Shown here one piece after another: positions 8,688 through 17,939 of a stretch of 64,000 bases of DNA. The DNA comes from Sphingobium sp. EM0848 (GTDB taxonomy: Bacteria; Pseudomonadota; Alphaproteobacteria; Sphingomonadales; Sphingomonadaceae), in assembly GCF_013375555.1 (NCBI RefSeq), contig NZ_JABXWB010000005.1:1129501-1193500 (forward strand), read 5' to 3'. A program made the translations under genes and the position numbers. The notes beneath the pieces are model-generated. The model made no database searches. It was not told where the DNA came from and saw only the letters and a program-made list of their open reading frames with translations. The stretch's first letter is position 1; every line of letters starts with the position of its first letter.

Positions 8688-11549
8688 ATGTATCTTGGAC
8701 ACAGCATTACATTGGATGGCTCTCTTAACGACTGGCTCAGCACCGACAGGGTGGATGATAACAGTGTTCCAGGCTATCAGGTCTATTCGACAGTCAATAA
8801 TGGCGATTTCGTCTTCGCCTTGAGCGCCCCTGTGGCGATCGGCACGGGAACGACCATCTGGCTGAACACCGACGGGAAGGCGGCAACCGGCTATCAGGTC
8901 TTCGGATCCACGATCGGCGCGGAATATAGTATCGCCGTCGACGCCAGTGGCCAACTCAGCCTTTATCAATATGTAGCGGGGAGTACGACACCGACCCTGG
9001 TCCAGGCCAATCTGCAGGAGGCCTGGTCGGCAGACAAGACGACAGTGGAATTTCGCCTGCCTGCCTCGCTCGTCGGCAGTCCTCAGGTGATGTACACTGC
9101 CTATGATTTCAACAATCAGGCTTATCTGCCGACCAATTATTTTTCCGGGCAGGAATTCGCCGTTTTCAACCAGAGCACGGCTCCATCCACCCCGAACGAG
9201 CGTATCGGTATCGTCTATTCGGCGACGACCGCTGCCAATTACTTCAGCACGACCGCTTATTCCCAGCTCTTCATGTCGGCGCAGGAGCAGGCACAACAGG
9301 CGGGGGTCGCTTATGACATATTGACGGAATCCGACCTCACCAACCTCAGCAAACTGTCTCAGTACAAGGCGCTGGTCTTTCCGGATTTCCGCAATGTGCA
9401 GGCGTCCCAGGTGGAGGCGATCTCTCACACCTTGCAAGAGGCCAGCAAGCTGTTCGGCGTCAGCCTGATCGCCTCGAGCGAGTTCATGACGGACGACGCC
9501 AATAATAATCCATTGCCGGGCGATCCCTATCTCCAGATGAAGACGCTGTTCGATGCCACGCGCGTGACCGGCGGCACCGGCAATGTGACGATCACGGCGA
9601 CGGACCCCACTCAGACTGTCCTTACAGGTTATACCAACGGGCAGGTGGTCAACAATTACACCAATGTCGGCTGGAACGCTTTTGCGAGTGTCAGTGGCAC
9701 CGGACAGCAGATCGCCACCGAAACCATTAATGGCACGACCAGCTATGCTGCTGCACTGGCGACGCAGACCGGTGCGCGCAACGTCCTCTTTTCCAGCGAT
9801 GGCGTCATGGCGGACGCCAATATGCTGCAAAAGGCGATCGATTATGCCGTTAACGGCACCGGCATGTCTGTCGGCCTGCACCTGTCGCGCGATACGGGTA
9901 TCGTCGCCGCCCGCGTCGACATGGACCAGAGCCAGGAAACCAGCGATGTCAGCCCCGGCAATGGTCAGCCCGGCATTTACGACAAGCTGCTGCCGATCCT
10001 GACCCAGTGGAAGAACCAATATGATTTCGTCGGCAGCTTCTTCGTCAATATCGGCAATAACCCGCCCGACCAGACAACCAATTGGAAAGTGTCCCTACCC
10101 TATTATCAGGCGATTACTGCGCTTGGCAGTGAGATCGGCAATCATAGCTATACCCATCCTGAAAACACCAACACGCTGACGGCTGCCCAGCTTCAGTTCG
10201 AATTCGGTCAAAGCACAACATTGCTGAATCAGGAACTCGCGACCGTCGGCGTTCCTCCGATTCAGGGCATTGCGGTTCCGGGTATGCCGGAAACATTGGC
10301 CACGTCCGAAGCCATCATGCAATATGCCGCCACCTATCTGACGGGCGGCTATGCAGGGCAGGGGGCGGGCTATCCCAATGCGTTCGGCTATCTGACGCCG
10401 AGCGACCAGAGCAAAATCTACTTTGCCCCCAATACCGTCTTCGATTTCACGCTGATCGAATTCCAGCACTTGACGGTCGCTCAGGCGGAGGCCGAATGGG
10501 CGGCGGAATATAACAAGATCATCGCCAATGCGGATACGCCGGTGATCGTATGGCCTTTCCACGACTATGGCGCGGCGGCATGGGATACGAGCGGCACGGG
10601 CGCGGCCAGCCCCTATACGACCGACATGTACACGCAATGGATTGCGCGGGCCGCAGCGGATAACATGGAATTCGTCGCGATGGACGATCTGGCCCATCGG
10701 ATGGAGGCATTGAACGCGGCGAATGTGACGCAAACGGTCAACGGCAACGTCATCACCGCCACCGTCACCGGCAGCAATCTGGGCAATCTTTCGCTCGATG
10801 TCGACCGGCAGGGATCGCTGGTGATCCAGAATGTGAGCGGCTGGTATGCCTATGACAACAGCAAGGTTTTCATGCCCCAGAATGGCGGAAAATTCACTAT
10901 CACCATGGGTGTCGCGCCCGACGATGTGACCCATATCACTCAATTGCCGATGCGGTCTGTGTTGATGAGCCTGACGGGCGATGGCCATAATCTCAGCTTT
11001 TCCGTGCAGGGCTCTGGGGATGTTGTGGTCGATATCGCCACGCCTGGAACCGACAAGGTTGTTGTGTCCGGCGCAAAGGTCATCAGTCAGGTCGGTGATG
11101 TCTGGACTCTGGATCTTGGCGCCGACGGGCTGCACAATGTGGGGGTGCATTATCAACATCAGCATGGGGCGCATAGCGGGGCTGCGTCGAATTTGATTAC
11201 CGCCAGCGGCAGCGGCGAAATTCTGACGGGTACTGCCGGGGCAGATACGTTCATCTTCAACTCAGTAAGCGACAGCACGCCCCTTGCGATGGACACGATC
11301 ACCAATTTCCAGGACGGCACCGACAAGATCGATCTGTCCGCTATCGATGCCAATTCGACATTGCCCGGAACTCAGGCGTTCACTTTCATCGGCGGAGCAA
11401 GTTTTAGCGCCGCTGGACAACTGCATGTCTATAATGACGGTACCAATACGTTCGTCGAGGGTAATACGGACGGCAATCCGCTGACAACGGAATTTCGCAT
11501 CGAACTGCTGGGTATTCACGCGCTGACAACGCATGATTTTGTGCTTTAG
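8688..11549 (+). CDS. Secreted multidomain polysaccharide deacetylase with RTX/M10-type C-terminal domain
   Basis: A 953-aa protein without an N-terminal signal peptide. Residues about 1-160 look like a beta-sandwich carbohydrate-binding (CBM9/DOMON-like) domain starting ITLDGSLNDW. Residues about 165-390 form an alpha/beta domain (ERIGIVYSATT) like a class I amidotransferase fold. Residues about 400-690 are a NodB/CE4 deacetylase: D411 and D413 in VDMDQ, and metal-binding H486 and H490 in NHSYTHP. From about 838 the sequence SGSGEILTGTAGADTFIFN, then DTITNFQDGTDKIDLS, is the C-terminal domain of serralysin-type proteins exported by type I secretion. It probably deacetylates an exopolysaccharide outside the cell. 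No type I transporter genes are in the window. Confidence 0.8.
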   Translation: MYLGHSITLDGSLNDWLSTDRVDDNSVPGYQVYSTVNNGDFVFALSAPVAIGTGTTIWLNTDGKAATGYQVFGSTIGAEYSIAVDASGQLSLYQYVAGSTTPTLVQANLQEAWSADKTTVEFRLPASLVGSPQVMYTAYDFNNQAYLPTNYFSGQEFAVFNQSTAPSTPNERIGIVYSATTAANYFSTTAYSQLFMSAQEQAQQAGVAYDILTESDLTNLSKLSQYKALVFPDFRNVQASQVEAISHTLQEASKLFGVSLIASSEFMTDDANNNPLPGDPYLQMKTLFDATRVTGGTGNVTITATDPTQTVLTGYTNGQVVNNYTNVGWNAFASVSGTGQQIATETINGTTSYAAALATQTGARNVLFSSDGVMADANMLQKAIDYAVNGTGMSVGLHLSRDTGIVAARVDMDQSQETSDVSPGNGQPGIYDKLLPILTQWKNQYDFVGSFFVNIGNNPPDQTTNWKVSLPYYQAITALGSEIGNHSYTHPENTNTLTAAQLQFEFGQSTTLLNQELATVGVPPIQGIAVPGMPETLATSEAIMQYAATYLTGGYAGQGAGYPNAFGYLTPSDQSKIYFAPNTVFDFTLIEFQHLTVAQAEAEWAAEYNKIIANADTPVIVWPFHDYGAAAWDTSGTGAASPYTTDMYTQWIARAAADNMEFVAMDDLAHRMEALNAANVTQTVNGNVITATVTGSNLGNLSLDVDRQGSLVIQNVSGWYAYDNSKVFMPQNGGKFTITMGVAPDDVTHITQLPMRSVLMSLTGDGHNLSFSVQGSGDVVVDIATPGTDKVVVSGAKVISQVGDVWTLDLGADGLHNVGVHYQHQHGAHSGAASNLITASGSGEILTGTAGADTFIFNSVSDSTPLAMDTITNFQDGTDKIDLSAIDANSTLPGTQAFTFIGGASFSAAGQLHVYNDGTNTFVEGNTDGNPLTTEFRIELLGIHALTTHDFVL

Positions 11550-11591
11550 CGGCGGGCGTGCTCTGCGGTGCGCTCGCTTGTTAACCAACCG

Positions 11592-11801
11592 GGCATCTTC
11601 AAGCCTCAGGCGATCCGGCGACCGCCCGAAATAGCGACTGAACTTGGTCACTGCGTGCGAATGGTAGCTCCCGGTAGGCTGGCCCATCCGCAGCTTACAG
11701 CTTGACGGGCCTCAACGAGATACAGGGGGCAGGTTGCGCAAGCTCATGTCGTCGATCATGCGACGGCGCAGCTGGCTGACCGGTACTGTGACTTCTGTCA
11801 T
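11592..11801 (-). pseudogene. Broken tyrosine integrase, N-terminal fragment
   Basis: From an ATG at 11801 with CAGGAG upstream the frame reads MTEVTVPVSQLRRRMIDDMSLRNL and then hits a TGA. About 40 nt later, in another frame, SYHSHAVTKFSRYFGRSPDRL follows. Both pieces match the N-terminal SAM-like domain of the phage-type integrases that accompany IS91-like elements. The gene is interrupted and the catalytic domain is absent. Family placement is by recall of that conserved N-terminus. Confidence 0.65.
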
Positions 11802-12189
11802 GGGGGTGAACTCCTGGTGAGGGGTTGGGCTTCAGTAACCAAATCCTCCCACTAGGGGGCATTCCCGCCAGCCCCAAGGCGCCAGTCGAGCGTCAGCGAG
11901 TCGTCTAATCGCCCCTCTGTCAAGCCAGCAAAATCATTCGTTCATAACTGTTGCCATGCGTATGCCGGGTACAGGGTCGTCTACGCGGTCGATGCAAGTT
12001 GATCGCCGCAGGATGGGTTCCGTAGGCAAGATCTTCCTATGTTCGTGACGCAATCTGCTTATGAGGACAGTTGCTTCCCGCTTCGCGGAATGATCTCGGC
12101 CGCGTCCCGGCAGGGACGGCTCGGCACGCCCTGAAAGGGCGTTATCAGTGAAACGATGAGTGTTCTGTTAATGGCGTTGGTTTATTGGG
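11802..12189. other. Flank between integrase fragment and IS110 transposase
   Basis: No coding potential was recognised. The segment next to the transposase stop must include one end of the IS110-family element, but IS110 elements lack obvious terminal inverted repeats and I cannot place the end. Short hairpins (such as CCCTGAAAGGG near 12130) occur. Regulatory sites for the neighbours were not seen. Confidence 0.3.
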
Positions 12190-13221
12190 TCAGACTGATA
12201 CGGTGGTCCCGGCGTTTGGATCGAACAGTTCGCCCGTCTTCAGCATCGCGTGCATGATCACCGCTAATTTGCGGGCAAGAGCTACAGCCGCTCGCTTGAA
12301 ACCAAGCCGCTCTTTTAACGCCAGCGCCCAAGTGCGTAACGTGTTCGTCTCCGTTGATCTGTTCAATATGACCGCGGCCGCCTCGTACAACAGCGTCCGT
12401 AACTTAGGGTCGCCACGGCGCGAGATGTGGCCTTCATAATCAACTTCCCCCGATTGATATCGCTTTGGGGTGAGCCCGACCCACGCCCCGACAGCGCGGG
12501 AGTTCTTGAAGTTGATCGAATCCTCCACTGCTGCTGCAAAGGCGGTAGCGGTGACCGTGCCCACGCCAGGCACCGAGGTGAGCAGACGGCAGCGTGGATC
12601 CGTGCCAGCCATCGCAACCAGCTGCTTGGTCAACTCCGCCACCCGAAGCCGAATATCGCTCCAGGCCTTAAGCAGCGGTAGGATGATGCGCGACAGATTG
12701 TCTTCGCCTTCCAGAAGCGTAACGACGTTGCGCTCAAAAACGCTGCCGGTGCCTTTGGGTATGACAAGCCCGAATGTCTTCATCAGCCCGCGTATCTGGT
12801 TCGACATCTGTACCCGCATCTTCATCAGTTGGCGTCGGGCGCTGATCAGCGTCCTCATCAACATGCTGTCAAAGCCTTTGACGCGCACCTCCCGATAAAA
12901 GCCCACCTCAGCCAAATGAGCCAGACCGTCGGCGTCGTTTGCATCGGTCTTGTTGGCAGCCATATCGAGGGCGGCCTTTGCATGGCGCGCGTCTATACAG
13001 ATCGCGGGCAAACCCTCCGCAGTAAGCGCATGGTAAAACCAAACCGACAACGGTCCGGTCTCAAATACCACGCGCTTTGCATTCGGCGCGCGTTTGCGGA
13101 TCACTTCGGCAAGCAGTTTGGGATCGGAGGCACACTTGCCGCGCCAAACGCGCTTGCCATCCTGACGAACCGATAGCGAAGTGTCTTTTAGAGAAACGTC
13201 GAGTCCGATATACTGATCCAC
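12190..13221 (-). CDS. IS110-family transposase
   Basis: A full-length 343-aa transposase. The N-terminal RuvC-like DEDD domain starts MDQYIGLDVSLKD (first Asp D8), continues through FETGPLSVWFYHAL, and has DANDADGLA. The C-terminal Transposase_20 domain shows LLTSVPGVGTVTATAF and GAWVGLTPKRYQSGEVDYEGHISRRGDPKLR. IS110 enzymes use an RNA (bridge RNA) made from the element's non-coding end to choose donor and target. The reading frame is intact, so the element may be active. It sits in the integrase/ParB debris field. Confidence 0.93.
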   Translation of the reverse strand: MDQYIGLDVSLKDTSLSVRQDGKRVWRGKCASDPKLLAEVIRKRAPNAKRVVFETGPLSVWFYHALTAEGLPAICIDARHAKAALDMAANKTDANDADGLAHLAEVGFYREVRVKGFDSMLMRTLISARRQLMKMRVQMSNQIRGLMKTFGLVIPKGTGSVFERNVVTLLEGEDNLSRIILPLLKAWSDIRLRVAELTKQLVAMAGTDPRCRLLTSVPGVGTVTATAFAAAVEDSINFKNSRAVGAWVGLTPKRYQSGEVDYEGHISRRGDPKLRTLLYEAAAVILNRSTETNTLRTWALALKERLGFKRAAVALARKLAVIMHAMLKTGELFDPNAGTTVSV

Positions 13222-13563
13222 GGTTGTCCTCCGTCTGATGCTGGGCCCGGTCCAAAATCGTGAGCCCGTTCTTCATCTTATCGGGGGGCAACCAACCTTC
13301 CAGTAATCTCGTGCTCCTGGCCCGCGGCCGGTGCTCCCGCGATTACGTCATGTTCGTTCAATCCCTCGATTCAGATTTTATCAGATTTTAGGCTCGGGGC
13401 TCTAGGCACAAATTATAATTTATGGAAGGATGCTTTATCGACCGCAGGAAGTCCATTCTGCTTCGCTCGACTATTGGCCAAGGCGCCGGGCGCGCCAATC
13501 ATGAGACCAAAACCCGCAGAATTTTCGTTCTGTGCGATGATGTACGCGTCCTCGCCTACGCCC
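13222..13563 (-). other. Non-coding leader of the IS110 element, candidate bridge-RNA region
   Basis: About 340 nt upstream of the transposase contain no recognised gene. In IS110-group elements the left non-coding end encodes the bridge RNA just upstream of the transposase, and this stretch has GC-rich self-complementary segments (for example GCCCGCGGCCGG around 13320). The outer IS boundary is not determined, so part of this is host DNA. The assignment rests on the family's known architecture; no fold was computed. Confidence 0.4.
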
Positions 13564-14145
13564 TCAGACTTCCTCGCTCGGGTCCTGGATTTCGAGATGG
13601 ATCCGCCACCCCTCGAAGGTCATGAGCATGCGACCAAATTGCTCCCAACTCACCTCCCGCCCATCGATGACCAGCAGCGGCATATAATCGGCGGATTCAG
13701 GGTCGCAGGTGAGTTGGCCTCGAACTGTCGTTCCCGAAATGGCCAACCCCAAATCGCCTTCGACCAGATAGGTCGTGGCAAGATCATGCCGCATCTGTTC
13801 GAGCAGGCGCGTCATGAGATCAAACGGATCCGCGTTCGCAGCGCCATGCACCTGGAATTCGTAGCCTTCCCGTTCTCCGGCTTTGACCTCGACAGCCTCA
13901 AGCGACAGCCTCGTGCCGAGGAGCCGCAGCACAAAATGGAACCGATGCGTGGCCCGGTTCGCATCGGGCAATTCCATTGGCAGGAAGGCGATATGGGTGA
14001 ACGTTAACCCGCTCCGGCGGGCGATCTCCTCGTTATAGCAGCGGCTGCAAAGATCCCGGTATCCTGTCTCAAGGCTCCCGAAGTGCGTTATCTCGAATTC
14101 TGGAACGCCGCTATGGCATTTGTCGCATGATATGTGCGGCGTCAT
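13564..14145 (-). CDS. Hypothetical protein with N-terminal zinc ribbon
   Basis: A 193-aa protein starting MTPHISCDKCHSG. Cysteines in CDKC and, 26 residues on, CSRC make a probable four-cysteine zinc site. The rest is a soluble alpha/beta region with many acidic residues (TCDPESADYMPLLVIDGREVSWEQFGRML) and no recognised catalytic motif. It begins 8 nt after the stop of the UPF0158 gene, so the two form an operon. The upstream in-frame ATGs lie inside UPF0158. The function is unknown; it may be cargo of the surrounding mobile region. Confidence 0.65.
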   Translation of the reverse strand: MTPHISCDKCHSGVPEFEITHFGSLETGYRDLCSRCYNEEIARRSGLTFTHIAFLPMELPDANRATHRFHFVLRLLGTRLSLEAVEVKAGEREGYEFQVHGAANADPFDLMTRLLEQMRHDLATTYLVEGDLGLAISGTTVRGQLTCDPESADYMPLLVIDGREVSWEQFGRMLMTFEGWRIHLEIQDPSEEV

Positions 14146-14152
14146 TCTCCGC

Positions 14153-14662
14153 TCAACTCCTGCCTCTCGCATCTGGATGGGGGTCGCGCGTCCAGGCCAA
14201 GCCAACATCGTCGCACCATCGGCACATAGCTGCCTCGACCGCGCGCTCCTCATAGGCATACCATCTTTCAAGCGCTCCCTTCGCCTCAAGCAGATGTTTG
14301 AAACGCCTGTAGGCCCCTCTCCGGGTGAAGATGTCCCGTGCCTCAGCCCCTGCTTCTGGCAGTTCCTCGGCGACGAATGCGAGCGCCAGCTTTTTCCCAA
14401 GATCGAGATCGCGGCGATGGGGCACCAGGATATAGCCTGCTGCCTCCGGATCGTCAGGCAGCTCCTCAGCATCGTCCATATCGACGCTGTCGGCCAGAAA
14501 GAGAATGCGACCCGATTGCCTGCAAATATAGGCCTGATGTTCGTCATATTGGGAAGCGCAGACAAACTCGAGTGCGTCGACGAGGTCCCTCAACAGAATG
14601 GGCACTGTCTGACGATCTTCCGGTGTCATGCGCACGACTCGCCTATCAAAGACCGGGACCAT
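14153..14662 (-). CDS. UPF0158 family protein
   Basis: A 169-aa acidic protein resembling UPF0158: an N-terminal helix (LLRDLVDALEFV), then YICRQSGRILFLADSVD, then LPDDPEAAGYILVPHRRDLDLGKKLALAFV and an alpha-helical C-terminus with the typical RRGAYRRFKHLLE and ERWYAYEE motifs. The molecular role of the family is not established. It is first in a two-gene operon with the zinc-ribbon protein, inside a region of plasmid and transposon remnants. Confidence 0.6.
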   Translation of the reverse strand: MVPVFDRRVVRMTPEDRQTVPILLRDLVDALEFVCASQYDEHQAYICRQSGRILFLADSVDMDDAEELPDDPEAAGYILVPHRRDLDLGKKLALAFVAEELPEAGAEARDIFTRRGAYRRFKHLLEAKGALERWYAYEERAVEAAMCRWCDDVGLAWTRDPHPDARGRS

Positions 14663-14788
14663 TTTCTCTCCGGGAAATGGTGACGCATCATGGAGAACAA
14701 AGCCAGCTTAGGCAAGCTTGAGGTACAAGCTGTATGGAGCTGCGGGCGGCGCCAATTTCACCCTTCTTCGGCATGCCGTGGACGGCAT

Positions 14789-14914
14789 TCACTCGGGAAA
14801 CAACACGATTCGCAGGCTATCTACGAGGGCGTTGCGCCGTTCGAGGGAGAGTTCTCCGAGATTGTGCATCTTCCAGTTCACTGCTGGCAGCGTCGAAGCG
14901 TTGGGCACGTCCAG
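14789..14914 (-). pseudogene. Orphan C-terminal gene fragment
   Basis: Forty-one codons between two stops read LDVPNASTLPAVNWKMHNLGELSLERRNALVDSL split into a short loop and an amphipathic helix, ending VLFPE. The composition looks like a true protein C-terminus, but no start, ribosome site or longer frame precedes it. I do not recognise the family. Probably the end of a gene cut off by rearrangement. Confidence 0.3.
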
Positions 14915-14949
14915 TTACGACCAATCCGGTGAGCCCTGTTTGAATGCGA

Positions 14950-15081
14950 TCAAAAATGCCGGTGCGTATCGGGCATGTCGCCGATCATCGTGGTGAGCAT
15001 CGCTTCGCGCGCCTCGATGAGCGCGTTCATGGCGCCTTTGGTCGGACGGACTGACCAGACCGGGCCGTTCCGCCATGTCAT
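14950..15081 (-). CDS. Small ORF of unknown function
   Basis: A 43-codon frame, MTWRNGPVWSVRPTKGAM then NALIEAREAMLTTMIGDM, with a plausible amphipathic helix. There is no ribosome-binding site before the ATG and no neighbour that would co-transcribe it. It may be another remnant in this debris field. Kept at low confidence because its residue composition resembles coding sequence. Confidence 0.2.
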   Translation of the reverse strand: MTWRNGPVWSVRPTKGAMNALIEAREAMLTTMIGDMPDTHRHF

Positions 15082-15092
15082 AAGGGCGAGGC

Positions 15093-15541
15093 GTGACAGA
15101 TGCCGATCAACCGCGCATCAGCCAGCGTCTGGCTGATGAACAGGGCGAGATGAAGGCCGAACTGCTCCGCGTCCATGTCGCCAGCGATCTCCGCGTCGCA
15201 CTCGACCTTGCCACCGAACTGCGTGCCAATGCGCCTGATTCCCGGCTCACCGGCTATAAGAACGGGACGCCGGCGGCCGAGGATTGGATGAAGTTCGACG
15301 CCGGCATCGATCGCAGCTGGACCGAACATGCCCATGAGCGGGACCACTATGACGCCTTCTGTGCGCTGGCCGAGGAAGTCCGTGCCGCCTGGTTCGGCTG
15401 GTCGATTGCCCGAACGATGCAAGCCATACCCGCCGGTCGCACCGGGAGCCGCTTCGTCGCTCATCTCGGACAGAAGCTCGAAATCGACGTCGCTTCATGG
15501 TGGCGGCCCACCGTGACGAACTATTTTGACCGGATGAGCAA
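15093..15541 (+). pseudogene. ParB/RepB-like partition protein, internal-to-C-terminal fragment
   Basis: About 150 codons resemble the C-terminal half of plasmid-type ParB proteins: ISQRLADEQGEMKAELLRVHVASDL, a helical middle (WTEHAHERDHYDAF, LAEEVRAAWFGWSIARTM), then KLEIDVASWWRPTVTNYFDRMSKA, a segment typical of the ParB C-terminal dimer region. The N-terminal CTPase and helix-turn-helix are missing, and the similarity ends abruptly where LuxR-like sequence begins in another frame. No origin or ParA is nearby. It suggests past integration of, or recombination with, a plasmid. Confidence 0.55.
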
Positions 15542-15700
15542 GGCGTCGTTCTGGTCTACATGCGAGAGGACAGCATGCACGGTCCAGATGCCAATGTCCG
15601 TCACAGCCTGGCGGAGATATTCAGCCTCACACCCACAGAGACAGACATCGCTCAGGGCTTGGTTTGTGATGTAGCCAAGATAAAGAGTGGGGAGCCGTAA
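15542..15700 (+). pseudogene. LuxR-type regulator fragment
   Basis: Fifty-two codons, GVVLVYMREDSMHGPDANVR followed by HSLAEIFSLTPTETDIAQGL, match the linker and first helix of sphingomonad LuxR-family regulators, which read LTPxExxxAxxL at the start of the DNA-binding domain. The frame stops before the recognition helix. It is joined directly to the ParB-like fragment, so both ends are recombination scars. Confidence 0.45.
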
Positions 15701-15736
15701 GGTTAACCGATCATAGGGACCTATCGCAAGGCTTGG

Positions 15737-16651
15737 CTATAGCTGTTCTGTGGACATATTACGGAAATTCATGCGTTCTTGGCCCCTGTCGGCCAATTGC
15801 TTGCCGATTTCCGTCATCAGGGGCAGTGGCTCGCGGAGCATTAGTTCTGTATCCTGCGTCGCCGCCCAGCCCAACGTACGGGTCAGGTCAAATCCTGTCA
15901 GTCTGGGGCGCGCCACGCCGTCCGCGCGGTAACATTGGGGCATGACAGTGATTCCCAGTCCGGCACCTACCATTTGCAAGACGCGTTCATCGTTGGTCGA
16001 TCGTAGCGCGAAATGCGGTCTGACGCCGCGCTCCGTGAAGAAACGGCTCGTATCTGACAGCGCCTCGCAATGACGCCGGACGATCATGACCTCATTGGCG
16101 AGCCGACTGGCGCCGATCTCGGCGTTGGCTGCAAGCGGATGATCGGTCGCCATTGCCAGCGCATAGCCTTCGGTACAGATCGCCTGCTCGAGGAAACGCT
16201 CGCCGCCACGGCCGACGAGTGTCAGCGCAATGTCGATCCGCCCCTTGGCGAGATGTCCGGTCAATTCCCGTTCGGTTCCGAATAGAAGTTCGAACCGATG
16301 TTGCCGTTCAGGGCGTGTGCGCGCAATCGATGTTGCAATGATGTCACCCGGAATGCTGGACAGAATGCCCAGTCGAAGCGAGGGAAGCGCTTCAGTCACG
16401 CTCATCATTTGCGTGGCCAGATGGAACTCCCGCTCTATCCGTCGCGCATGGGTCAGGAACCGCGTGCCGCCAGCCGTCAACTCCACCCGCTGGTTTGACC
16501 GCACGAATAGCTGGATACCCAGCGTGCGCTCCAGTTTGGCGATGCCCACGGAGAGTGTGGGCTGCGAGACGTTGCAATGGCTTGCCGCGCGTGAGAAATT
16601 GCCCTGGTCGACGACAGCGAGGAAATAGCGCAGAAGATAGCGGTCCAGCAT
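15737..16651 (-). CDS. LysR-family regulator, divergent to the leucine-catabolism operon
   Basis: A 304-aa LysR regulator. The winged helix is complete: [43 protein letters not shown], then [15 protein letters not shown]. An effector-binding domain follows to the end. The ATG at 16651 has AGGA six bases upstream; the longer frame to 16960 would cross into the divergent gene. The 142-bp gap to isovaleryl-CoA dehydrogenase carries GGAAA-N8-TTTCC (16730-16747), a possible operator. The divergent arrangement suggests it controls the neighbouring operon; this is inference. Confidence 0.85.
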   Translation of the reverse strand: MLDRYLLRYFLAVVDQGNFSRAASHCNVSQPTLSVGIAKLERTLGIQLFVRSNQRVELTAGGTRFLTHARRIEREFHLATQMMSVTEALPSLRLGILSSIPGDIIATSIARTRPERQHRFELLFGTERELTGHLAKGRIDIALTLVGRGGERFLEQAICTEGYALAMATDHPLAANAEIGASRLANEVMIVRRHCEALSDTSRFFTERGVRPHFALRSTNDERVLQMVGAGLGITVMPQCYRADGVARPRLTGFDLTRTLGWAATQDTELMLREPLPLMTEIGKQLADRGQERMNFRNMSTEQL

Positions 16652-16793
16652 CGAAATTCCTGTAGTCTGGGCATCGGCGTCGTTTACGGGGCCGGGTTTG
16701 TGCATAGATACCGTTAATGGCGTTGTTAGGGAAAGTTCAATTTTTCCTTGGGGTCGTGCTACGCTAGAACGTCTCCCGACAGGAGAGCCCTTC

Positions 16794-17939
16794 ATGACCG
16801 ATTTCGATTTTGCGCTTGGCGACAATGCCGACATGATCCGCGAGAGCGCGGCCCGCTTTTCCGCCGACAAGATCGCGCCGCTGGCAGCGGAGATTGACGA
16901 AAAGGACTGGTTCCCGCGTGAATTGTGGCCGGCGATGGGCGACCTTGGCCTCCACGGCATTACCGTGCCGGAAGAGGATGGGGGCCTGGGCCTTGGCTAT
17001 CTGGAGCATGTCGTCGCGCAGGAGGAAGTAGCCCGTGCGTCGGCGTCCATTGGCCTCAGCTATGGTGCGCACTCCAATCTTTGCGTCAACCAGATCCGTC
17101 GCTGGGGCAATGCGGAACAGAAGGCGAAATATCTGCCCAAGCTGATTTCGGGCGAGCATGTTGGCTCCCTCGCCATGTCGGAGGCGGGTGCGGGTTCCGA
17201 CGTCGTGTCGATGAAGCTCAAGGCCGAGAAGAAGGGCGATCGCTACGTCCTCAACGGCACGAAATTCTGGATCACCAACGCGACCTATGCCGACACGCTG
17301 GTCGTCTACGCCAAGACCGGCGAGGGATCGAAGGGCATCACCACCTTCCTCATCGAAAAGGATATGAAGGGCTTTTCCATCGGCCAGAAGATCGCGAAGG
17401 TCGGCATGCGCGGTTCGCCCACCGCCGAACTGGTGTTCGAGGATTGCGAGGTTCCGCAAGAGAATATCATGGGTCCGCTCAATGGCGGGGCGGGGGTGCT
17501 GATGTCGGGCCTCGACTATGAACGGACGGTCCTTTCGGGCATCCAGCTTGGCATCATGCAGGCATGTCTCGATGTCGTCCTGCCCTATGTTCGGGAGCGC
17601 AGGCAGTTCGGCAAGCCGATCGGCGCCTTCCAACTGATGCAGGCGAAGATCGCGGACATGTATGTCGCGCTGAACTCTGCCCGTGCCTATGTTTATGCCG
17701 TTGCCAAGGCGTGCGACGCGGGCAGGACGACGCGCTTCGACGCCGCTGGCGCAATCCTGCTGGCGTCGGAAAATGCCATGAAGACGGCGCTGGAGGCGGT
17801 GCAGGCGCTGGGCGGCGCGGGTTACACCAAGGACTGGCCGGTGGAGCGCTACATGCGTGACGCCAAACTGCTCGACATCGGGGCGGGCACCAACGAAATC
17901 CGCCGCATGCTGATCGGCCGGGAGTTGATTGGGGCATGA
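16794..17939 (+). CDS. ivd: Isovaleryl-CoA dehydrogenase
   Basis: A 381-aa acyl-CoA dehydrogenase oxidising isovaleryl-CoA to 3-methylcrotonyl-CoA with FAD, third step of leucine breakdown. The N-terminal part carries [21 protein letters not shown] and the FAD/substrate motif [13 protein letters not shown]. The catalytic base is E243 in GLDYERT, the position used by isovaleryl-CoA (not short- or medium-chain) dehydrogenases. [22 protein letters not shown] closes the domain. AGGAGA before the ATG at 16794 sets the start; an upstream frame is noncoding. Its stop overlaps the mccB start by ATGA. Confidence 0.93.
   Translation: MTDFDFALGDNADMIRESAARFSADKIAPLAAEIDEKDWFPRELWPAMGDLGLHGITVPEEDGGLGLGYLEHVVAQEEVARASASIGLSYGAHSNLCVNQIRRWGNAEQKAKYLPKLISGEHVGSLAMSEAGAGSDVVSMKLKAEKKGDRYVLNGTKFWITNATYADTLVVYAKTGEGSKGITTFLIEKDMKGFSIGQKIAKVGMRGSPTAELVFEDCEVPQENIMGPLNGGAGVLMSGLDYERTVLSGIQLGIMQACLDVVLPYVRERRQFGKPIGAFQLMQAKIADMYVALNSARAYVYAVAKACDAGRTTRFDAAGAILLASENAMKTALEAVQALGGAGYTKDWPVERYMRDAKLLDIGAGTNEIRRMLIGRELIGA

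Noticed and set aside
8646..10019. 457-aa minus-strand ORF opposite the deacetylase
   Set aside because: Antisense shadow of the deacetylase with no recognisable domain.
13422..13625. 67-aa plus-strand ORF upstream of the IS110 transposase
   Set aside because: Arginine-rich frame overlapping the zinc-ribbon gene in antisense; no start signals or similarity.
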